From: JAUXEH01 sp965602945 | GTDB taxonomy: Bacteria; Acidobacteriota; Aminicenantia; Aminicenantales; Aminicenantaceae | Assembly: GCA_965602945.1 (NCBI GenBank) | Contig: CBFDBC010000107.1 | Span: forward strand, 1-12,036 | DNA: 12,036 nt | Direction: 5' to 3' | Shown: in pieces, positions 6,874 to 12,036 of the stretch | Numbering within the stretch: position 1 is the first letter of the stretch | Layout: each line of letters starts with the position of its first letter | Notes under the pieces: model-generated | The model's input: only the letters and a program-made list of their open reading frames with translations | Databases searched by the model: none | Told to the model about the DNA's origin: nothing | Position numbers and translations under genes: made by a program

Positions 6874-6951
6874 GTGAAGTGCTCCAAATGTTAGGTTGAC
6901 AACTCTTGAGACTCCTGTTTCTGCAGCAAGTGCGGCGTGGTCCTCAGGTCC
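6874..6951 (+). pseudogene. Zinc-ribbon N-terminus broken by two in-frame stop codons
   Basis: Reading from GTG 6874 in one frame gives Val-Lys-Cys-Ser-Lys-Cys, a TAG stop (codon 7, 6892-6894), Val-Asp-Asn-Ser, a TGA stop (codon 12, 6907-6909), then Asp-Ser-Cys-Phe-Cys-Ser-Lys-Cys-Gly-Val-Val-Leu. Ignoring the stops, this is an exact double-CxxC zinc ribbon: Cys3/Cys6 and Cys17/Cys20 with ten residues between the pairs, the conserved Asn at codon 10 and Phe-Cys-x-x-Cys-Gly. That is the layout of zinc-ribbon caps on many multi-domain bacterial proteins. Each stop is a single C-to-T change from a sense codon (CAG and CGA). A ribosome-binding site and promoter precede it. After about codon 26 the frame has no recognisable content. 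It is interpreted as a dead gene start, with recoding considered unlikely. Confidence 0.55.
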
Positions 6952-7229
6952 CGAATCAGGATTGGTGGAAGGGAGGGGACCTGCCTTCGATCACCAAATC
7001 CTGGAGTCCCAATAATCTTGAAGTCGAAGTGGATTTCGAGGGGCGCATGTCCGACTTCAAAGAGGTCGGCGGGATGAATATTGCCCACGCCATCATCACC
7101 TTCCAGGGAGGCGCCGAAGCCCAGAACATCACCTTCACCGAGATTAAGATCAACACCGGACTGGAAGACTCCCTTTTCAAGCGGGATGAGTTCATCGAGA
7201 AGGCCCTCGAGATCATAAGCCGAGAGTGA
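6906..7229 (+). CDS. Short ORF, probable C-terminal remnant of a LolA-like or related envelope protein
   Basis: A 107-codon ORF; only the part from about 6999 (Ser-Trp-Ser-Pro onward) looks genuinely coding. It reads as alternating beta strands, LEVEVDFEGRMSDFKEVGGM, IAHAIITFQGGAEAQNITFT and EIKINTGLEDSLF, followed by a closing helix (EFIEKALEIISRE). From memory, the sequence DFKEVGGM...TFQGG...TEIKINTGLEDSLFK resembles the last strands of outer-membrane lipoprotein-sorting (LolA-like) or similar proteins in Acidobacteriota-type genomes. The ATG at 6906 has no ribosome-binding site, overlaps the broken zinc ribbon in another frame, and the first 30 residues look non-coding. The real gene was probably longer and has lost its 5' part. 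It ends 6 bp from the convergent DinB-family gene. It could instead be a functional small protein started elsewhere. Confidence 0.4.
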   Translation: MRLLFLQQVRRGPQVPNQDWWKGGDLPSITKSWSPNNLEVEVDFEGRMSDFKEVGGMNIAHAIITFQGGAEAQNITFTEIKINTGLEDSLFKRDEFIEKALEIISRE

Positions 7230-7235
7230 TGCTTT

Positions 7236-7808
7236 CTAGCCAAAATATCCGGAACGGTACTGAGGAGGCTTGATCCCATTCAGCCGGAGATAAACCACGG
7301 TCTGGCCGCGGTGATGCGTGATGTGATCCGCGCAGAACAATAACAGCTTCCAGGCAGCGAGCTTGTTCTTCCCCATGGTGACCTCCGCAGCCGCTGATGC
7401 GTCGTCCATTCCATTAACGACTTCATCCCCATACGTGAACGAGTCTTCCAGCAGCTTCTTGACCTCAGCGCCGGATTTGCCTTCCGCTTTTAAGGCGTCC
7501 TCGGACATGGGCGGCTTCACACCCTTGAGGGTCGAGAAAAACCAGTAGTTCGCGCCGGCCAGGTGCAGCAGCTGTTCGGCATAAGAAAAAACCTCTTCCG
7601 TCGGCTTGAATACATACTTGTCCTCAGGCATCGCCTGGGCAAACTCAAGCATATACTCCTTTGACTGTTTCCAGACTCCCTTCAGGGTTACGGCGGACGG
7701 CATTGATTGTGCCGCAAAGATGCTGGCGGACGGGGTGAGGGCCAAGACTCCTGCCCCCAATGCGGCCGATCCCACAAACTTACGGCGAGAAATGTTTGAT
7801 CCTTGCAT
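7236..7808 (-). CDS. DinB/YfiT-like putative metal-dependent protein with Tat signal peptide
   Basis: A 190-residue protein. The N-terminus is a twin-arginine signal, SRRKFVG followed by SAALGAGVLALTPSASIFA and an Ala-x-Ala site near residue 32, so it is exported folded, probably with its metal. The rest is a DinB-like four-helix bundle. The three histidines of the family's metal triad are visible: H82 in EQLLHLAGANYWF and two from ADHITHHRGQTVVYLRLNGI near the C-terminus, ending in the usual KPPQYRSGYFG. Family members include thiol transferases (bacillithiol or mycothiol S-transferases) and many of unknown function, and most lack a signal peptide. The start is fixed by AAGGAGG at 7822-7816. 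It is divergent from the MATE transporter gene across a 118-bp regulatory region. Confidence 0.85.
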   Translation of the reverse strand: MQGSNISRRKFVGSAALGAGVLALTPSASIFAAQSMPSAVTLKGVWKQSKEYMLEFAQAMPEDKYVFKPTEEVFSYAEQLLHLAGANYWFFSTLKGVKPPMSEDALKAEGKSGAEVKKLLEDSFTYGDEVVNGMDDASAAAEVTMGKNKLAAWKLLLFCADHITHHRGQTVVYLRLNGIKPPQYRSGYFG

Positions 7809-7815
7809 TGATTGG

Positions 7816-7822
7816 CCTCCTT
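7816..7822 (-). promoter_or_regulatory. Consensus ribosome-binding site of the DinB-family gene
   Basis: On the minus strand a full AAGGAGG ends 7 nt before ATG 7808. It is the best Shine-Dalgarno match in the window and contrasts with the adjacent MATE gene, which has none. Confidence 0.8.
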
Positions 7823-7843
7823 GAAACCTGCTATTTCAAATAC

Positions 7844-7855
7844 GGATAATTATCC
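7844..7855. promoter_or_regulatory. Perfect 12-bp palindrome plus half-site, candidate operator
   Basis: GGATAATTATCC is a perfect palindrome in the divergent region between the DinB-family and MATE genes. A further TTATCC half-site lies at 7878-7883, just before the MATE -35 box. On the minus strand the palindrome also contains GATAAT, a -10-like hexamer for the DinB-family gene, although no good -35 was found for it. The position suits a dimeric regulator acting on both genes; no regulator gene is in the window. Confidence 0.35.
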
Positions 7856-7889
7856 TCAGAGTTTTAAGCTTTTGTGTTTATCCGTTCCG

Positions 7890-7917
7890 TTGACTAACTG
7901 TGCAGTCAGGGTATAAT
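7890..7917 (+). promoter_or_regulatory. Near-consensus promoter of the MATE transporter, predicting a leaderless mRNA
   Basis: TTGACT (7890-7895), a 16-bp spacer and a perfect TATAAT (7912-7917). Transcription would start around 7923-7926, against ATG 7927, leaving a leader of zero to a few nucleotides and no room for a ribosome-binding site. Confidence 0.65.
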
Positions 7918-7926
7918 AGGCGCTTC

Positions 7927-9321
7927 ATGCCAGAATCTGAGATCCACGACCAAGCCCCCGCACCGGTTACCAAGGGTGTGCAAACACTTTTGGGAAACCC
8001 GAAGAAGGCCATCATCAAACTCTCCATCCCCATGATCGTGGCCATGTCCGTGCACACGCTCTACAGTTTTGTGGACGGCCTCTGGGTCGCGGGACTGGGA
8101 CCGGATGCCCTGTCCGCCGTCGGTTTCACCTTCCCCTTCTTCTTCATGCTCATGGCCCTGTCGGCAGGACTCGGTGTAGGGGGGAGCTCGGCTGTGTCCC
8201 GCATGATCGGGGGGAAGGACAAAAGCGGCGCCGACGCTGTCGCCACCCACACCATGGTGCTGATGCTGCTCACTTCCATGGTCATCGCCCTCCCCTTCTT
8301 CATCTTCGCCCCTGCTATATTTGCCCGCCTGGGCGCCGGCCCGGTCGCCGGCATGGCGGGTGAATACGCCCGCATCATTTTCGGGGGGACCCTGGTCATC
8401 TTCTTCGGACAGGTGGCCGCCGCCCTTCTGCGGGGCGAAGGGGATGTCAAACGGGCCATGGTCGTCATGATGATTAGCTCAGGGCTGAACATCCTCCTCG
8501 ATCCGGTATTCATCTATTTGCTGAAGCTCGGCGTTCCGGGAGCAGCCTGGGCGACACTGATCTCCATCTGCATATCGAGCGGTTACCTCTTCTACGTCTT
8601 TTTCATAAAGCGGGACACCTATGTCGCTATCAAATTCCACGGCTTCCGTTTCCGGAAGGTCATCCTCTCGGACATCCTGAAGGTCGGGATCCCGGCCTCG
8701 ATGCAGCAGCTGACCATGGCCATTGCCATGCTCATCCTCAACCTGATCGCGGTCAAGGTCGGAGGGACCGACGGAGTTGCGATCTTCACGACCGGATGGC
8801 GCGTGGTCATGTTCGCCTCCCTTCCGCTGATGGGGATCGCAACGGCCGTTGTCTCCGTGACAGGGGCCGCATTCGGTGGAAAGGCCTACGCGAAGCTGGA
8901 CAGCAGCTACATGTACGCCATCCGGATCGGCGTGGTCATCGAGCTGGTCATGGCTTCCATCACCTACATTCTGGCGCCGCACATCGCCTGGCTCTTCACC
9001 ATGACCCAGGAGTCGATCCGCATCCGGGCCGATCTCATCAATTTCCTGCGCATCATGTGCATCTTCTATCCCGCCGTCTCTCCCGGCATGCTGTCCTCGG
9101 CCATGTTCCAGGGTACGGGAAAAGGGACCTACTCTCTGGTGTTGACCATCACTCGGAGCATAATCCTCACCACACCCCTGGCCTACATCATGGCTGTCAC
9201 GCTGGGCATGCAGCTCGACGGTCTCTGGTGGGGGATCGTAGTTGGAAATTCGACAGGCGCTCTCATCTCATTCATCTGGGGCCGGGCCTATGTCCGTGGC
9301 CTGCTGACGGCCAAGCGTTGA
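7927..9321 (+). CDS. MATE-family multidrug/Na+ (or H+) antiporter
   Basis: A 464-residue inner-membrane exporter of the multi-antimicrobial extrusion family, expected to expel organic cations or other small molecules in exchange for sodium ions or protons. Two homologous MatE domains of six membrane helices each are apparent. The first begins at KLSIPMIVAMSVHTLYSFVDGLWVAGLG and includes the GVGGSSAVSRMIGGKDK loop, RGEGDVKRAMVVMM and NILLDPVFIY. The second begins at ILKVGIPASMQQLTMAIAM and includes GTDGVAIFTTGWRVVMFA and MFQGTGKGTYSLV. ATG 7927 was chosen because the alternative GTG at 7900 lies inside the promoter and cannot be transcribed from it; it would add nine residues. No Shine-Dalgarno sequence precedes either start. 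Substrate cannot be inferred. The propeller lipoprotein follows 57 bp downstream. Confidence 0.93.
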   Translation: MPESEIHDQAPAPVTKGVQTLLGNPKKAIIKLSIPMIVAMSVHTLYSFVDGLWVAGLGPDALSAVGFTFPFFFMLMALSAGLGVGGSSAVSRMIGGKDKSGADAVATHTMVLMLLTSMVIALPFFIFAPAIFARLGAGPVAGMAGEYARIIFGGTLVIFFGQVAAALLRGEGDVKRAMVVMMISSGLNILLDPVFIYLLKLGVPGAAWATLISICISSGYLFYVFFIKRDTYVAIKFHGFRFRKVILSDILKVGIPASMQQLTMAIAMLILNLIAVKVGGTDGVAIFTTGWRVVMFASLPLMGIATAVVSVTGAAFGGKAYAKLDSSYMYAIRIGVVIELVMASITYILAPHIAWLFTMTQESIRIRADLINFLRIMCIFYPAVSPGMLSSAMFQGTGKGTYSLVLTITRSIILTTPLAYIMAVTLGMQLDGLWWGIVVGNSTGALISFIWGRAYVRGLLTAKR

Positions 9322-9345
9322 CACCGGAACGCCCGGGGTGATAAC
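9318..9345 (+). promoter_or_regulatory. Candidate promoter overlapping the MATE stop codon
   Basis: A perfect TTGACA (9318-9323) overlaps the TGA stop of the MATE gene (9319-9321). After 16 bp comes GATAAC (9340-9345), four of six to the -10 consensus. This would give the propeller gene a leader of about 30 nt. Co-transcription with the MATE gene is also possible since no clear terminator lies between them. Confidence 0.4.
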
Positions 9346-9370
9346 CTCATTCAAACGAACCCCACGGATG

Positions 9371-9375
9371 AGGAG
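9371..9375 (+). promoter_or_regulatory. Ribosome-binding site favouring the second of two adjacent ATGs
   Basis: AGGAG (9371-9375) is 3 nt from ATG 9379 but 6 nt from the next codon, ATG 9382, so 9382 is the better-spaced start of the propeller gene. The two products differ by one methionine. Confidence 0.55.
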
Positions 9376-9381
9376 ACGATG

Positions 9382-10539
9382 ATGGCTGCACCCGCAATAA
9401 GAAGACTGACCTGGTGTTTATTGCTGCTGCCCTCCCTGTTCCTGTTTGCGGCCTGCGGCCCGGGCGAACCAGGGTGGCAGGGCCGCGTCGAAGACCGCGA
9501 CGGAGTGAGCGTCGTGATGAACCCCGAGGTCCCCCTCTACCCGGATGCGGTCCTCGAGCTCGAAGATGACCTGACCATCGCAGGCAGTGAGGAGGACGAC
9601 CAGCAGATCCTGCAGAACATCGTGACCCTGGATGTGGATGCAGAGGGCCGCATCTATGTCCTGGACGAACTTGCGGGCAACATCAAGCTCTTCAGCCCGG
9701 ACGGAAGGTTTCTCCGGACCATGGGACAGAAAGGGCAGGGGCCGGGGGAATTCGGATTCCCCATCATGCTCCTCATCACTCCCGCAGAGGAGATCCTTGT
9801 GCACGACATGGGTCAGCGGGCCATCAAGTTCCTCGATCTTCAGGGCAACTATCTCCGCCAGATCTCCATCGCGGACAAGTTCCAGTTCACCGGGCCGAAG
9901 ATCCTCCCGGATGGTCGGATGGTGGGGAGCCACCTGGTCCCCGCAGAAAAACCGTCCGCCGTACTGAAGATTTTCGATCCTGAGCTCGAGCCAGTCGAGA
10001 CCCTGGTCACACTGTCGGTGGAACCGCCTCCCGTCTTGAATTACTTTGCGAGCAACAGCATGACCGGCCTGAGGTGGAACCTGGACTACGGGAACGAGAT
10101 CGTCTGGGGAGATTTCCTGAATCCTGAATATACTCTCTATATCCATGACCGGTCCGGTAAACACGTCCGCACCATCACCAGGGAATATGTAGGCGCGCGC
10201 ATCGGTGAAGCCGACAAAGCCGGCCTCCTCAAGAAGATGTTCGGCGATAATCCCGTGCCCCCGCAGTGGGACATCCGGTTCCCGGAGCGGTTTCCTCCCT
10301 TCTCCGGGACCTGCCATGATGACGAAGGGCGCCTCTTCGTCAAAACCCATGAGAGTGCCGGACAGGAAGGCCTGGATACCTATGATGTCTTCGACGCCGA
10401 CGGCCGCTATGCAGCCAAGATCAGCCTGAAGGTTCCGCTCATGGTCCTGAAGAAGGGGTTCCTCTACACCATCGTGGAGAATCCGGATGGTTTTCGGGTG
10501 GCCAAACGATACCAGATGAGATGGAGCCGGAAATTCTGA
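9382..10539 (+). CDS. 6-bladed beta-propeller (NHL-like) lipoprotein
   Basis: A 385-residue exported protein. The signal peptide runs from RRLTWCLLLLPSLFLF to the lipobox FAAC; the lipidated Cys is residue 25. After a short linker come the repeated strand motifs of a 6-bladed beta-propeller: VTLDVDAEGRIYVLDELAG and IKLFSPDGRFLRTMGQKGQG (about 81-120), PAEEILVHDMGQRAIKFLD with NYLRQIS, GPKILPDGRMVGSHLV, EYTLYIHDRSGKHVRTI, and the final blades with DDEGRLFVKTHES and DTYDVFDADGRYAAKISL. The signature GQKGQGPGEFGFP recurs in lipoproteins of this kind in Aminicenantota, Acidobacteriota and Bacteroidota, often in paralogous sets. The function is unknown; binding of a protein or glycan partner is the usual guess. 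It is convergent with the carboxypeptidase, with no intergenic base. Confidence 0.85.
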   Translation: MAAPAIRRLTWCLLLLPSLFLFAACGPGEPGWQGRVEDRDGVSVVMNPEVPLYPDAVLELEDDLTIAGSEEDDQQILQNIVTLDVDAEGRIYVLDELAGNIKLFSPDGRFLRTMGQKGQGPGEFGFPIMLLITPAEEILVHDMGQRAIKFLDLQGNYLRQISIADKFQFTGPKILPDGRMVGSHLVPAEKPSAVLKIFDPELEPVETLVTLSVEPPPVLNYFASNSMTGLRWNLDYGNEIVWGDFLNPEYTLYIHDRSGKHVRTITREYVGARIGEADKAGLLKKMFGDNPVPPQWDIRFPERFPPFSGTCHDDEGRLFVKTHESAGQEGLDTYDVFDADGRYAAKISLKVPLMVLKKGFLYTIVENPDGFRVAKRYQMRWSRKF

Positions 10540-12036
10540 TCAATGCCACCCGCGGTAAGTAACGAGCGGCATGTCTCCCCTATCCGTGACACGCAGGAAC
10601 GGAAACACATCGCCCTTCTCCGGCACCAGCTTGTATGCCCAGTAGCGGATGAGGCCGTACTGGGACTGAGGCTCGAGCAGGCACGGGATCAGGTTGGCGG
10701 CTGGCTGGGCACAGGGGACATAGATGTCACCCCGTCTGGCCACGTTTTTCATTCCCTTTTTTTCCACCTCGATCCTTTCCGGAGGCAGGTAGTCATATTC
10801 GCCCGGAACGATATCCGTGATCTGGTAGACCTCTGTCTCCAGGGGGAAGTCTGCGGTGAACACGCTGAGCTCGAGGCCGTGCTTTACTAGAGTTTCGATC
10901 ACTTCCGGGTGACCAGCCGGCACGATATAGCCCAGGGGCCGGGCCACACTCACGGTGGGCAACACCAGGGGAAACCAGTTCTCTACTACCTGTTCGATGA
11001 CCTGGTATTCCGTACCCGGCGGATTGGGTTCGATGTCAGCTGAGGTCAGTGCCTCGCCTGCCTTCTTATCTACCTTAAGGATCCCCCGGATAGGAGAACG
11101 GCTGCGCCTGAACTGCTTTATTGTAAGGGTGGGGTCTTCGGGGTCGCGGGCATAACGCATGCGCAGGTGGACGAGATCGTCTTCCGCAAAGACGGCCGAC
11201 GTTTCAGCCAGCTCCCTGCGAAGTCCGCGTACCAGAGTCTTGATCTCCTCTCCGTGCCGGGCCGCACTCTCCAGTAGGAACCGGATCCCGTAATACTGGT
11301 ACGCTGTGCGTTCCTCGAGCGTGGGGAGGTCGTGCCGCGACGCGCCTTCCTGGATGAAGGAGAGCGTTTCATAGATTCCCGGGCTGTTGCGTCCGTCGTT
11401 GAGGTCTGTGGTGGAATAACGTTTCATCTGCTGACGGCCCGCCATGGTTTCCTGCCCGTATCGGACTCCGGCCGAGGAGTCGATCCCCATGGCCTGTGTG
11501 ATCAGGTATTCATGGAAGGTGATGTTCTTTTCAGACAGGGCCCGGGCCGTCTCGGCCAGCATCACGCCTCGCTCGAAATCCTGAAGGCGCGCGTGGATGT
11601 TGGCGTTGGACACGCATCCGGTGGAGACCCGGTAGTAGTCGTCCCCTTTCTCGTGCACGTCCAGGGTTACCTCGGGCATCCAGGCGCGAAAAACCCGGTT
11701 TATGGCCTCCGTCTCGGGTGATTCCAGCTTTACCTGGTCCCGATTGAGGTCCAGGTCCTGCTCGTTGCGGCGCTGGTCGAAGAAGTTCCCGTAGGGATTG
11801 GCTGTCGGCATCACCAGCACATTCACTTCACGGAGCAGGGGCTTGAGCTCCCCGACCGACAAGTCGCGGACCAGGCGCAGGGCCGCCTCCTTGGCCGACT
11901 GCTCGTTCCCGTGTTTGGCTGCCACCAGATAGAATGTGGGCTTGCCGCGGTCGAGCTTTTCCGGAGTATCCGCCCCCTCCTCCGTAAGGATACAGAGAAA
12001 AAGGTCTTTGGCGCCGAGATCACGCGCCGGGAGTGT
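10540..12036 (-). CDS. M14-family zinc carboxypeptidase, N-terminus beyond window
   Basis: The reading frame is open to the right edge, giving 498 residues without the N-terminus. The GTG at 11925 that could be taken as a start is internal, because coding sequence of the same family continues upstream (GKPTFYLVAAKHGNE). Zinc ligands are visible: H42 and E45 in KHGNEQSAKE (numbered from the window edge) and H128 in LDVHEKG. The substrate-binding region NPYGN...RRNEQDLDLNRD (80-100) matches the NPDG/R/DLNRD pattern of M14 peptidases, and E230 in LSFIQEG is the probable catalytic glutamate. A C-terminal region of about 230 residues follows, including the beta-rich segment PTVSVARPLGYIVPA. It cleaves peptides or acylated amino acids; any signal peptide would lie outside the window, so location is unknown. 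The stop directly abuts that of the propeller gene. Confidence 0.88.
   Translation of the reverse strand, partial: TLPARDLGAKDLFLCILTEEGADTPEKLDRGKPTFYLVAAKHGNEQSAKEAALRLVRDLSVGELKPLLREVNVLVMPTANPYGNFFDQRRNEQDLDLNRDQVKLESPETEAINRVFRAWMPEVTLDVHEKGDDYYRVSTGCVSNANIHARLQDFERGVMLAETARALSEKNITFHEYLITQAMGIDSSAGVRYGQETMAGRQQMKRYSTTDLNDGRNSPGIYETLSFIQEGASRHDLPTLEERTAYQYYGIRFLLESAARHGEEIKTLVRGLRRELAETSAVFAEDDLVHLRMRYARDPEDPTLTIKQFRRSRSPIRGILKVDKKAGEALTSADIEPNPPGTEYQVIEQVVENWFPLVLPTVSVARPLGYIVPAGHPEVIETLVKHGLELSVFTADFPLETEVYQITDIVPGEYDYLPPERIEVEKKGMKNVARRGDIYVPCAQPAANLIPCLLEPQSQYGLIRYWAYKLVPEKGDVFPFLRVTDRGDMPLVTYRGWH

Noticed and set aside
6892..6909. TGA/TAG in the zinc ribbon as selenocysteine or pyrrolysine codons
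   Set aside because: Neither residue fits a zinc ribbon at these positions, two different stops would need recoding within 18 bases, and no insertion-element-like hairpin is apparent.
7900..7926. GTG 7900 as the MATE start
   Set aside because: It lies between the -35 and -10 boxes of the near-consensus promoter and lacks a ribosome-binding site; ATG 7927 is better placed.
9322..9378. Possible terminator hairpin after the MATE gene (CACCGG with CCGGGGTG)
   Set aside because: The pairing needs bulges, and no T-run follows; a promoter reading of the same bases is equally plausible.
9418..10350. 310-codon minus-strand ORF opposite the propeller gene
   Set aside because: Antisense shadow of the propeller lipoprotein; no recognisable domain and no ribosome-binding site.
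11823..12036. GTG at 11925 as the start of the carboxypeptidase
   Set aside because: The same frame is open and family-like to the window edge; starting at 11925 would remove the beta strand that leads into the HxxE zinc motif.
1..12036. CRISPR arrays, insertion sequences, tRNA or rRNA genes
   Set aside because: No spaced direct repeats, transposase-like ORFs, terminal inverted repeats or tRNA-like cloverleaf/TTCGA arms were noticed on reading both strands.

Overview
The window is a compact, protein-coding bacterial region of fairly high GC content, cut at both ends. It holds ten clear genes: a truncated malate dehydrogenase at the left edge, eight complete genes, and a truncated zinc carboxypeptidase at the right edge. 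It also holds a decayed segment with one short ORF. Lipoprotein and Tat signals point to a diderm bacterium. Three things recall Candidatus Aminicenantota and other Acidobacteriota-type genomes: the 6-bladed beta-propeller lipoprotein, the two-domain erythromycin-esterase lipoprotein, and a double-CxxC zinc ribbon of a kind common there. This placement is from memory of such genomes, not from a search.

Left third (1-3954, all + strand): an energy-metabolism block. The malate dehydrogenase C-terminus and the class I fumarase beta subunit come first. A very strong intrinsic terminator (1067-1117) follows, then sucC and sucD (succinyl-CoA ligase beta and alpha, spaced 10 bp apart) and a PHP-domain phosphoesterase trailing sucD by 31 bp. 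Together these cover succinyl-CoA/succinate and fumarate/malate/oxaloacetate interconversion. The fumarase alpha subunit is not in the window and probably lies upstream.

Middle (3955-7808): an exported metallo-beta-lactamase-fold protein on +, convergent with a lipoprotein of the erythromycin esterase family on -. A hairpin built around their stop codons separates them. Upstream of the esterase, two divergent promoters stand nearly back to back. The rightward one reads into a zinc-ribbon gene start that is broken by two in-frame stop codons, then into a short ORF that looks like the tail of a LolA-like or related envelope protein. A Tat-exported DinB-family protein lies convergent to that ORF.

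Right third (7809-12036): a short divergent regulatory region with a perfect 12-bp palindrome separates dinB-like from a MATE-family transporter. The transporter's consensus promoter lies so close to its ATG that the mRNA should be leaderless or nearly so. A 6-bladed beta-propeller lipoprotein follows on +, and its stop codon directly abuts the stop codon of a convergent M14 zinc carboxypeptidase (TGATCA).

No mobile element, CRISPR array, tRNA or rRNA was seen. I do not see a convincing new multi-gene system. The items most worth a second look are the double-nonsense zinc ribbon behind an apparently intact promoter, the predicted leaderless MATE transcript with its operator-like palindrome, and the run of exported or envelope proteins between 4040 and 10539.
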